From Nonomuraea sp. SYSU D8015 (lineage in GTDB: Bacteria; Actinomycetota; Actinomycetes; Streptosporangiales; Streptosporangiaceae): a DNA stretch of 64,000 bases. Positions 41,627-49,180 of the stretch are shown here, piece by piece. The DNA lies in contig NZ_VJYI01000001.1 in the NCBI RefSeq assembly GCF_008065375.1, positions 868,001-932,000 of the forward strand, written 5' to 3'. The translations under genes were made by a program, and so were the position numbers. The notes under the pieces were generated by a model. It was not told the origin of the DNA, made no database searches, and saw only the letters and a list, made by a program, of their open reading frames with translations. Within the stretch, counting starts at the first letter, position 1, and each line of letters opens with the position of its first letter.

Positions 41627-42622
41627 GTGCTGCTCGACCCCGGAATGGACCTGACCCTCCGCCCGATGCGCTATCCGGACTTCTACGAGCGCTACCGCGC
41701 CGCCATCCGGAACACGTGGACGGTCGAGGAGGTGGACCTGCACTCCGACCTGGCCGACCTGGCCAAGATGACGCCGCAGGAACGGCACCTGATCAACCGT
41801 TTGGTGGCGTTCTTCGCCACCGGCGACTCCATCGTGGCCAACAACCTCGTGCTCAACCTCTACCAGCACGTCAACGCCCCGGAAGCCCGCCTCTACCTCA
41901 GCAGGCAGCTGTTCGAGGAGGCCGTGCACGTGCAGTTCTACCTGACCCTGCTCGACACCTATCTGCCGGATCCCGACGAGCGGGTGAAGGCCTTCGCCGC
42001 GATCGAGCACATCCCCTCGATCCGGGACAAGGCGGAGTTCTGCTTCAAGTGGATCGACTCGGTCAACGGGCTGGAGCGTCTGGAGACCGCCGCCGAGCGC
42101 CGCCAGTTCCTGCTCAACCTGATCTGCTTCGCCGCCTGCATCGAGGGCCTGTTCTTCTACGGCGCGTTCGCGTACGTGTACTGGTTCCGCTCCCGCGGCC
42201 TGCTCGGCGGCCTGGCCACCGGCACCAACTGGGTGTTCCGGGACGAGTCCATGCATATGGAGTTCGCCTTCAGCGTGGTGGACACGGTGCGGGCCGAGGA
42301 GCCGTCGCTCTTCGACGACGAGCTGGGCAAGCAGGTCACCGGCATGCTGGAGGAGGCCGTGGCCGCCGAGCTGGCCTTCGCCGAGGACCTGTGCGGCGAC
42401 GGCATGCCGGGCATGGGTGTGGACCAGATGCGTCAATACCTCGAATACGTCGCCGACCAGCGATTGGTTAGACTCGGCCTGCCCCGCCGCTACGGCTCCG
42501 CCAACCCGTTCGCTTTCATGGAGTTGCAGGACGTGCAGGAGCTGGCGAACTTCTTCGAAAGGCGCGTCTCGGCTTACCAAGTGGCGGTTGAGGGCAATGT
42601 GACCTTTGACGAGACCTTCTAG
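41627..42622 (+). CDS. nrdB: Ribonucleoside-diphosphate reductase class Ia, beta subunit
   Basis: A 331-residue diiron protein that stores the radical. Metal ligands fall in FFATGDSIVANN (Asp), EEAVHVQFYLTLLDTY (Glu, His, and the radical Tyr four after the His), CIEGLFFY (Glu) and FRDESMHMEF (Glu, His). The tyrosine is present, so this is a tyrosyl-radical, not a phenylalanine-type, enzyme. The C-terminal EGNVTFDETF binds NrdA. It starts with GTG 41627, nine bases after AGGAGA, 11 bp after nrdA; ATG 41646 is an alternative. Confidence 0.94.
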   Translation: MLLDPGMDLTLRPMRYPDFYERYRAAIRNTWTVEEVDLHSDLADLAKMTPQERHLINRLVAFFATGDSIVANNLVLNLYQHVNAPEARLYLSRQLFEEAVHVQFYLTLLDTYLPDPDERVKAFAAIEHIPSIRDKAEFCFKWIDSVNGLERLETAAERRQFLLNLICFAACIEGLFFYGAFAYVYWFRSRGLLGGLATGTNWVFRDESMHMEFAFSVVDTVRAEEPSLFDDELGKQVTGMLEEAVAAELAFAEDLCGDGMPGMGVDQMRQYLEYVADQRLVRLGLPRRYGSANPFAFMELQDVQELANFFERRVSAYQVAVEGNVTFDETF

Positions 42623-42640
42623 GACATTGGGGGCATAAAC

Positions 42641-43714
42641 GTGCAGTCTCCGGCGGACTGGCCGATTCTCGTGATTTCGGTGATCGGGTCGATCCTCCTG
42701 GTGGAAGTCGTGCGGCGGATGCTGAACAGGGCCGGGCGCAAGTTCGCGCTCGCCCGGCATCTGGTGGAGCACTGCACGTGGCCCGCGTTCACCGTCGCCG
42801 CCGTGGTGGCGTTCAACCTGGCCTTCCGGCCGGGCATGTTCGGCGACGCGCCGAGCGAGCGGGCCGTCGCGGGCACGGTGGAGCGGGTGCTCGGGCTGGT
42901 CACGATCGCCGCGGTCACGTGGCTGATCGTTCAGGCCGCGTACGCGCTGACGGACGTCATCCTCGAGCGGCTGGTGCAGGTCGAGGGCGAGCGCAACCGA
43001 CGGGCGCGGCGGATCATGACGCAGATCGCGCTGGTCCGCCGCGTCGCCGCCGCGATCATCATCGTGATCGCCCTCGGCGCGATGCTCTTCTCGTTCCCGC
43101 AGGTGCGCGCGCTCGGCGCCGGCCTGCTGGCCTCGGCCGGGATCGCGGGCGCCATCGTCGGCATCGCCGCCCAGCCGACGATCGGCAACATGCTCGCCGG
43201 GCTCCAGCTCGCCTTCAGCGACGCGCTCCGCCTCGACGACGTCGTCGTGGTCGAGGAGGAGTGGGGCCGGATCGAGGAGCTCACGCTCACGTACGTGGTG
43301 CTGCGCCTGTGGGACGAGCGGCGGCTGGTCCTGCCGGTGAGCTATTTCACCCAGAACCCGTTCGAGAACTGGACCCGGCACGGCAGCCGGGTGCTCGCCG
43401 TGGTGTTCCTGCGCGTGGACTGGGCGGTGCCGGTGAAGAAGCTCCGGGAGGCCTTGTACGAGTTCCTGCAGGGCAACCCGCTGTGGGACCAGAAGGACTG
43501 GACGCTCCAGGTGACCGACGTGCTGCCCAACGGACTGGTCGAGCTCCGCGCCCTCATGAGCGCCGCCGACTCGCCGTCGGCGTGGGACCTCAAGTGCGAC
43601 GTACGGGAATTCCTCGTCGACTACGTACGGGACAACTTCCCGGAGTCCCTGCCCCGCTTCCGCGTCGAGACCCCGGAGACGCGCGCCGGCGTCCCCCTCG
43701 ACCAGATGCTGTAG
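42641..43714 (+). CDS. MscS-family mechanosensitive ion channel
   Basis: A 357-residue membrane channel that releases osmotic pressure. There are four hydrophobic helices; the last is the pore-lining TM3 (GAGLLASAGIAGAIVGIAAQ), with the typical glycine/alanine pattern. The pore helix continues into GNMLAGLQLAFSDALRLDDVV and then the beta domain VVEEEWGRIEELTLTYVVLRLWDERRLVLP. The C-terminal cytoplasmic vestibule domain is complete. It lies 18 bp after nrdB on the same strand. Confidence 0.93.
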   Translation: MQSPADWPILVISVIGSILLVEVVRRMLNRAGRKFALARHLVEHCTWPAFTVAAVVAFNLAFRPGMFGDAPSERAVAGTVERVLGLVTIAAVTWLIVQAAYALTDVILERLVQVEGERNRRARRIMTQIALVRRVAAAIIIVIALGAMLFSFPQVRALGAGLLASAGIAGAIVGIAAQPTIGNMLAGLQLAFSDALRLDDVVVVEEEWGRIEELTLTYVVLRLWDERRLVLPVSYFTQNPFENWTRHGSRVLAVVFLRVDWAVPVKKLREALYEFLQGNPLWDQKDWTLQVTDVLPNGLVELRALMSAADSPSAWDLKCDVREFLVDYVRDNFPESLPRFRVETPETRAGVPLDQML

Positions 43715-43717
43715 CCC

Positions 43718-44518
43718 TCACCTCCTGGCGCGCGTGAGCCGCCAGGCGGTGACCCCCAAGAGGACGAGCAGCGCACCCCCGACCACCCACAGATCGGGCA
43801 ACCGCACCCGCGCCGCCACCTCCTCCAGCCCCGTCTCCGGGACGGGCAGTCCCGCCATGCCGTCCGTGAGCAGGAACATCACCCCCAGCCCCGCGAACAC
43901 CGCCCCCGACAGCAGCGACGAGCTGTGCACCCGCAGCCGCCCGACCGCGAACCCCCGGCCCCGCAACCACCGCCTGCGCCCCAGGTCGTAACGCTGCCAC
44001 AGCCCGGCGAGCACCAGCAGCGGCGCCGCCATGCCCGCCGCGTACACGGCCAGCAGCGCCGCCCCCCGCACCCCGTCACCCGAGGCGGCCGCCACCGTCA
44101 GCACCGCGCCCAGCACCGGCCCCGCACAGAACCCCGCCAGCCCCGACACGGCGCCGAGAGCCAGCACGGCCCCCGCCGAATCGCCCTTGACGTGGGCCCT
44201 GAGCCGCTCCACCGGCCCGCCGAGGCTCCAAGCACCCCCGGTCGCCTGCACCACCCCCAGCCCGATCAGCGTCCACCCGGCAACCTCGACCAGCAATTCC
44301 TGACGTCCGTAGAAGAGCCGGCCGACCTGCGCGGACCCCATCCCGAGCGGCACCAGCACCGCGCACAGCCCGGCGTAGAACAGCAGCGTCCGCCCCACCA
44401 ACTCCCTGCGCCCGGGAAAGGCATAGGCGAAGAACGCCGGAAGCAGCAGCGCGCCGCATGGGCTGACCAGGGAGAACAGCCCGCCGAGAAAGGCGGCCGC
44501 GTATCCGACGTCCGTCAT
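43718..44518 (-). CDS. ccdA: Cytochrome c biogenesis/thiol-disulfide transporter (CcdA/DsbD type)
   Basis: A 266-residue membrane protein of six hydrophobic helices. It carries reducing equivalents across the membrane to extracytoplasmic thiols. LFSLVSPCGALLLPAFF and GLAGFCAGPVLGAVL each place a cysteine in a transmembrane helix, the pair needed for DsbD/CcdA action. The ATG at 44518 overlaps the stop of the DsbA-like gene upstream (ATGA), so they form one operon: a transporter and its thioredoxin-fold partner. Confidence 0.88.
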   Translation of the reverse strand: MTDVGYAAAFLGGLFSLVSPCGALLLPAFFAYAFPGRRELVGRTLLFYAGLCAVLVPLGMGSAQVGRLFYGRQELLVEVAGWTLIGLGVVQATGGAWSLGGPVERLRAHVKGDSAGAVLALGAVSGLAGFCAGPVLGAVLTVAAASGDGVRGAALLAVYAAGMAAPLLVLAGLWQRYDLGRRRWLRGRGFAVGRLRVHSSSLLSGAVFAGLGVMFLLTDGMAGLPVPETGLEEVAARVRLPDLWVVGGALLVLLGVTAWRLTRARR

Positions 44519-45255
44519 CGCTCGCGGCGGGCCTTCTCGATCGCCTTCTCGAAGGCCGCCACCGGCTGCGCCCCGAACAACAGCTCCCCATTGATCAGGA
44601 ACGCGGGCGTGCCGGGCATGCCGAGCCGCAACGCGAACTCCATGTCCATCGCGACCGCCTCCCGCACGGCTTTGTCCCGCCGGTCGGCGTCGAACCTGCC
44701 CACATCGAGCCCCGCCCGCCGTGCCGCCTCCCGCAGCCCGTCCCCGTCGAGCCGCACCTCCCCGGAGTAGAGCACGTCGTGGAACTCCCAGAATCTGCCC
44801 TGCCTGGACGCGGCCCGCGCCGCGACCGCCGCGGCCTCGGACGCCCGCCCCCGAATCGGGTAGTCCCTCCAGAACATCCGCACCACCCCCGGCTCCACAT
44901 ATTTCCGCCTGAGCACCGGCGCGATGTCCTGCGCGAACGTCCGGCACTTCGGGCACCGGAAGTCACCGAACTCCACGATCGTGACCGGCGCCTGCGCCGA
45001 CCCCATGGCCAGCCGCATGTCGACAGGCGGCGGCGTGGGACCCTCCCACACCGGCGGACCGGAGCCGGCGGTCGGAGCCGGAGAGGTCTCCACGCCACTC
45101 GGCGAACTCACCGCGACCGCGGGCCTGGTCGCCTCCGCCCCGTCTCCGTCTTCCCGGTCGTCCGGCAGGGCGGCGACGGCCAGCATCCCCAGCACCGCCA
45201 CCCCCGCCAGCGCCCCCACTGTGATCCGCCGCCGTTCGTTCCACACCCGCCCCAT
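44515..45255 (-). CDS. Membrane-anchored DsbA/thioredoxin-like protein
   Basis: A 246-residue protein. An N-terminal hydrophobic segment (ITVGALAGVAVLGMLAVAA, residues about 11-30) anchors it, followed by a Pro/Ser-rich linker and a DsbA-family thioredoxin domain from about 85. The active site is FRCPKCRTF, a CPKC pair. The cis-proline loop is MPGTPAFLINGE. It acts outside the membrane on disulfides, supplied by CcdA. The ATG at 45255 or GTG at 45246 may be the start; GGGGGAG lies just upstream. Confidence 0.9.
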   Translation of the reverse strand: MGRVWNERRRITVGALAGVAVLGMLAVAALPDDREDGDGAEATRPAVAVSSPSGVETSPAPTAGSGPPVWEGPTPPPVDMRLAMGSAQAPVTIVEFGDFRCPKCRTFAQDIAPVLRRKYVEPGVVRMFWRDYPIRGRASEAAAVAARAASRQGRFWEFHDVLYSGEVRLDGDGLREAARRAGLDVGRFDADRRDKAVREAVAMDMEFALRLGMPGTPAFLINGELLFGAQPVAAFEKAIEKARRER

Positions 45256-45366
45256 TCTCCCCCAGCCCGAATAAATGTGTGGCACGCGCGCCGATCACCC
45301 GTTTACCGTAGACATTGTCCAACGACGAAGGAGAACGCCGGCGGAGGCGGAAAGGGAGGCGGCGAA

Positions 45367-45435
45367 GTGCGCGACCTGAGCATCACGCGACCGCTCGCGG
45401 CCCTCCCCGAGCTGCCGCGAAGGCTTTCCGGATAA
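45367..45435 (+). CDS. Leader peptide ORF, 22 codons, Pro/Leu-rich
   Basis: GTG start with GGGAGG seven bases upstream (45354-45359), an excellent ribosome site. It begins MRDLSITRPLAALPEL and ends PRRLSG, then TAA. It has three proline codons (CCG, CCC, CCG) within 11 residues. Its last codons overlap the 5' arm of the first hairpin, so a ribosome at the stop would block that hairpin. It looks like an attenuator leader rather than a functional protein. Confidence 0.45.
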   Translation: MRDLSITRPLAALPELPRRLSG

Positions 45436-45486
45436 TCCACAAAGGATCGCCGGAAAGCCGTCTCGAACATATCCGAGGCGGCTTTT
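45422..45486 (+). promoter_or_regulatory. Two mutually exclusive hairpins (attenuator) before tRNA-Pro
   Basis: Hairpin 1: GGCTTTCCGG (45422-45431) pairs perfectly with CCGGAAAGCC (45450-45459). Hairpin 2: GCCGTCTCG (45457-45465) pairs with CGAGGCGGC (45474-45482) with one G-U pair, followed by TTTTCC, an intrinsic terminator. AAAGCC (45454-45459) belongs to both, and GGCTTT occurs at both ends, so only one hairpin can form at a time. Confidence 0.65.
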
Positions 45487-45496
45487 CCATTCGTAG

Positions 45497-45572
45497 CCGA
45501 GTGTGGGGGAGTTTGGTCACCCCGCCTGCCTTGGGAGCAGGAGCATCGCAGGTTCGAATCCTGCCACTCGGA
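45497..45572 (+). tRNA. tRNA-Pro (TGG)
   Basis: Acceptor CCGAGTG/CACTCGG, D arm GGGGAGTTTGGTCACCCC, anticodon arm CCTGC-CTTGGGA-GCAGG with anticodon TGG, T arm GCAGGTTCGAATCCTGC. It has G37 as expected for proline. No CCA is encoded. The acceptor begins with C rather than the more usual CGGGGTG of actinomycete proline tRNAs, and the D loop is unusual. It is preceded by the attenuator and followed by a hairpin at 45576-45597. Confidence 0.82.
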
Positions 45573-45575
45573 CGA

Positions 45576-45597
45576 CGGCCCTGAAAGAAAAGGGCCG
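45576..45597 (+). terminator. Terminator hairpin after tRNA-Pro
   Basis: CGGCCCT pairs perfectly with AGGGCCG around GAAAGAAA. It starts four bases after the tRNA end. No U-run. Confidence 0.6.
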
Positions 45598-45811
45598 CGG
45601 GCAACGGCCTGGCCGACGGGAATGGCGCCCCCCGGCCGGACCAAGCCCTCACCCCGGGCCCGGCCCACGCCAGCCCCGCCCGGGGTCCAGCGCTCCAGCC
45701 CAACCGGCAGAGAGGTGCCGTCTTGCCGCCGAAGTTCATCGCCGTCTCGGACTCAAGTACAAGATGAACAACGAGCTGGGCGAAAGAACGGCCGACGTAG
45801 GCCGGTACCAG
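45598..45811. other. 214-bp gap with a degenerate tRNA D-arm
   Basis: No protein gene was recognised. AGCCCAACCGGCAGAG (45697-45712) looks like a tRNA D arm of the same kind as in the tRNA at 45855, and the following 60 bases cannot be folded into a good cloverleaf. It may be a decayed tRNA. Confidence 0.35.
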
Positions 45812-45852
45812 TCGCTTGTGGCGAAACTTCGGTAGACGCGCCGGACTCAGCT
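45812..45852 (+). pseudogene. tRNA-Leu (CAG) 5'-half remnant
   Basis: TCGCTTG-TG followed by GCGAAACTTCGGTAGACGCG is the leucine-tRNA D arm (GCGGAATTGGTAGACGCG in standard genes). CCGGA-CTCAGCT is the 5' anticodon stem and loop with anticodon CAG and U33. The 3' stem that should read TCCGG is missing and the sequence passes straight into the next tRNA. Confidence 0.5.
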
Positions 45853-45854
45853 AA

Positions 45855-45929
45855 GCCCTTCTAGCCCAACTTGGTAGAGGCCCACGGCCCAGACCCGTGG
45901 TGTTCGGGGTTCGAGTCCCCGGGGGGGCA
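45855..45929 (+). tRNA. Atypical tRNA, anticodon CAG (Leu-like, short variable loop)
   Basis: Acceptor GCCCTTC pairs with GGGGGGC (two G-U pairs). D arm GCCCAACTTGGTAGAGGC, anticodon arm CACGG-CCCAGAC-CCGTG, five-base variable loop, T arm CGGGG-TTCGAGT-CCCCG, discriminator A. Position 33 is C, not the near-universal U, and a CAG anticodon would be leucine, yet the long leucine variable arm is absent. Short-armed leucine tRNAs of this form occur in actinophage and plasmid tRNA arrays. It may be non-functional. Confidence 0.55.
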
Positions 45930-46131
45930 CACACTTATAGGGAAATTGCACAGCGCCCTCTGCGAGGGACCCAGAGCAGGAACTTCCCCAGCCGGTAGGG
46001 CGGAGCAGCGAAGGGACCAGAGCACGGGACTGCCCGGCTGGAATTGGCCGGGGAGTGACCCGGGCGGCAGGCGCCACAGCCACGGCATCACCACGATTGC
46101 CTCCTATAGATTGCCGAACCCCCATCAGGCG
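45930..46131. other. 202-bp gap
   Basis: Nothing was recognised between the atypical tRNA and the transporter pseudogene. Confidence 0.5.
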
Positions 46132-46870
46132 CTAGCTGGAAGATGCCGGCGTCTTCCGCTCCTCGCTCTCCGCGGCCTCCGCCTCCGGCGTGTCGATCTT
46201 CCGGACACCGAGCACGGACACCAAGCTGACCAGCGACAGCGCGGCCACATACAGCGCGATCGCGGTCGAGGAGCGGTACGTCGCGAACAGGGTGGTCGCC
46301 ACGATGGGGGTGAGCGCGCCGCCGACCATGCCACCGATCGTGTAGGCGATGGAGATCCCGCTGTACCGGAAGCGCACGTCGAAGATCTCGGTGAGCAGGC
46401 CGCCCTGGGCGCCGGCCATGATGCCCTGCACGATCGCGGCAATGGTGAACGCCAGCGGCGCCAGACCCGCGTCGCCCGTGTTGACCAGGCCGAACATCGG
46501 CAACGGCCAGAGGACGGCGGTCAGCGCGCCCAGGATGTACATCCGCTCGGAGCCGAACCGGTTGGACAGGACCGCAGACGCGATGATCGTGCCGATCCAC
46601 ACCACGGTGGGATCAGCATGAGCAGTGTGCCGCGCTGGAAGCCCACCACGGTCGTGCCGTACGTGAGCATGTAGACGATCACGGTGGAGCCGACCGCGGG
46701 CGGCGCTATCGAGGCCAGGCCCGCCAGCACCAGATTGCGCGGCTGCCGCCGGACCAACTCGGCGAAGGGCACCTTGCTGATGGCGTTCTGCTGCTTGATC
46801 CGCTCGAACTCGGGCGCATCCTGCAGCCGGCCGCGGACCACGAACCGAGGATCACCAGCAGCAGGCGGTG
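46132..46870 (-). pseudogene. MHS-family MFS metabolite:H+ symporter, 5'-truncated and frameshifted
   Basis: The minus strand keeps the C-terminal half of a ShiA/ProP-like transporter. It starts inside TM6 (LLLVILG), shifts frame to FVVRGRLQDAPEFERIKQQ, continues through KVPFAELVRRQPRNLVLAG and LTYGTTVVGFQRGTLLMLI, then shifts again near 46611 into VVWIGTIIASAVLSNRFGSERMYILG and on to the natural C-terminus. About 240 N-terminal residues are missing. The break point at about 46870 coincides with the 5' break of the divergent acyl-CoA ligase remnant. Confidence 0.75.
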
Positions 46871-47813
46871 GTCCCGCTCATGCACGGCACCGGCCTGTTC
46901 AACACGTTCGGGACGCTGCTCACCGCCGGAGAGGTGGTCTTCCCCGGCGGGACGAGGCTGGAGGCGGCGCGGGTCTGGCACGCCGTGGAGCGCCACCGCG
47001 TCACCAACCTCCTCATCGCGGGGAACGCGGTCGCGCGGCCCGCTGGTGGATGAGCTGGTCGAGGCCGAGAAAGAGGGCCGCCCGTACGACCTGTCGTCGC
47101 TGCGGACGGTGATCAGCTCCGGTACGACGTTCACCGACGACCTCAAGCGCGAGCTCCATCGTCGTAGCGGGGTGACCATCTACGACGGGCTGGCGGCCAG
47201 TGAGGGCGGACCCTTCGCGTTCGCCGTCACCGCCTCGGAGCACGACCTGCCCGGCCGTTTCCGCCCGGCGCTGGAGACGCTGGTCGTCGACCCGAACGGC
47301 GATCTCGTCCCGCCCGGCAGCGGTGAGGTCGGCATGCTGGCCTTCGGCGGAGGACTGCCGCTCGGCTACCACAAGGACCCCGCGCGCACGGCGTCGGCCT
47401 ACCGGACCATCCAGGGCCGGCGGCACGTCATCGTGGGCGACTACGTCACATACGAGGCGGACGGCACGCTGCGCTTCCTCGGCCGCGGCAGCGGTGTGAT
47501 CAACACCGGCGGCGAGAAGGTGTACCCGGCGGAGGTGGAGGAGCTGCTGATGGAGCACCCCGCCGTCGCCGACGCGGTCGTCATCGGGGAGCCGGACGAC
47601 ACCTGGGGCGAACGGGTCACCGCAGCGGTCACGCTGTCCCCGGGCGCCGCGGCGACAGCGCAGGAACTGCGGGATTGGCTACGCCCCCGGCTCGCCGGCT
47701 ACAAGCTGCCGCGCCGGCTGGCCATCGTCGCGGAGCTCCCGCGCACCCCGAGCGGAAAGCTCGAGATCAGCCGCGTCCGCCGGCTGCTGCAAGAAGCCGA
47801 GGCGCCCCGGTGA
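46868..47813 (+). pseudogene. Acyl-CoA synthetase (AMP-binding), 5'-truncated and frameshifted
   Basis: Begins abruptly with VVPLMHGTGLFNTFGTLLTAGE, the middle of the ANL N-domain. Near 47040 one extra base breaks the frame (NAVARP, then VDELVEAEKEGRPYDL). The rest is intact: GVTIYDGLAASEGGPFA, GRGSGVINTGGEKVYPAEVEE and the catalytic-lysine motif PRTPSGKLE. About 230 residues, including the ATP P-loop TSGTTGxPK, are missing. Confidence 0.8.
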
Positions 47814-47936
47814 GGCCCACGCGGCCACCCGGTGACGAGATCGTCGTCTTCGCCGTGGACACCACAGCCACCGGTCACCCCGCACAAGCCGCGGCAGGCC
47901 GGTCATTCACCCACATCGACGTAACAGAGGCACCAC

Positions 47937-49126
47937 ATGACTGAGCTGTCAGAAGCCAAGCAGGCGGACGGTGGCACACCGATCCCGTCAGGCCAGTTGT
48001 GGATCGACGGCGGCGCCGTCGCAGCGTCCAGCGGTCGCCGGAGGGATGTTCTCGATCCCGCGACCGGTGAACCGGTCACGACCATCGCCGACGCCGGCGA
48101 CGCCGACGTCGCGCGAGCAGCGGCGGCCGCGCGAACCGCCTTCGACGACGGCCGCTGGTCCGGCCTGACCCCGCGCAAGCGCGCGGCGGTGCTCCTGCGG
48201 GCGGCCCAGCTGCTCCGCGAGCATGCGGAGGAGTTCGCCCGGCTGGAATCGCTGGACGTCGGCAAGCCCCTGATGTTCACCCGCACCGTCGACGTCCTCA
48301 ACGTCGTCACCGGCGGCGGCGCGGCCGGAGCGGCCCTGGTTCGCGACCCCAACGTCGACAAGATCGCCTTCACGGGGTCCACCGCGGCCGGACGGACCGT
48401 CGCCGCCAGCGCGGGGGAGCACCTCAAACACGTCACCGTAGAACTGGGCGGCAAGGGCGCGAACATCATCTTCGCCGACGCCGACCTGGAGGCGGCGATC
48501 AACACCGCGGTGGCCGCCTTCGTCTTCAACACCGGCCAGTTCTGCATGTCCGGCAGCCGGCTGCTGGTGGAGCGTCCGGTCTACGACACCGTCGTCGAGG
48601 CGTTGCACGGCGCGGCCCAGCACGTCCCCGTCGGCGACCCCTTCGCCGAGGGCACGGTGGTCGGTCCGATGGCCGGGCCGCGGCATCTGGCGAAGGTGCG
48701 CTCCTATCTGGACCGGGCGGCTGACGCCCCGGTACAGGTGGTGTCCGGCCCCGCTCACGACGGCGGCGGCTTCTTCGTCCCTCCGACGGTCATCGCCGGG
48801 GTGACTCAGGACTCGCCCTTCGTCCAGGAAGAGATCTTCGGCCCAGTGCTCACCGTGCAGCCGTTCGACACGGAGGACGAGGCGGTGCGCTGGCCAACGG
48901 CACGCCGTACGGCCTGGCGGCGGGACTGCAGACCAGCGACATCACCCGTGCCCACAGGGTGGCCGCCGCCCTGCGGGCGGGAATCGTCTGGGTCAACGGC
49001 TGGTCTCTGCTCGACCCGTCCATGCCCTTCGGCGGCACGGGGCAGTCCGGTTACGGGCGGGAGAACGGCCCGGAGGCACTCAACGAGTACCTGCAGACCA
49101 AGTCCGTCGTCGTCAAGCTCGGCTGA
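47937..49126 (+). pseudogene. Aldehyde dehydrogenase with internal deletion and frameshift
   Basis: N-terminus WIDGGAVAASSGRRRDVLDPATG is normal. After DVGKPLMFTRTVD the sequence jumps directly to VLNVVTGGG, omitting about 80 residues that hold the PWNFP and KPAEQTP segments of the NAD domain. The general-base Glu (VELGGKGANIIF) and catalytic Cys (TGQFCMSGSR) remain. After EDEAVR at about 48889 one base is lost; the original C-terminus (LANGTPYGLAAGLQTSD to SVVVKLG) reads on in another frame to TGA 49126. Confidence 0.8.
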
Positions 49127-49180
49127 GCCGTCCCCGTGTAAGGCAAGCAGGTGCATGCGTCTGGCATCCGACGATCTCTG

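Noticed and set aside
45315-45584. 89-residue ORF across the tRNA-Pro
   Set aside because: Its C-terminus (SQVRILPLG) is the usual artefact of translating a tRNA gene.
45490-49130. An integrated phage or transposon
   Set aside because: tRNA remnants and decay suggested one, but no integrase, transposase, att repeats or terminal inverted repeats were found.
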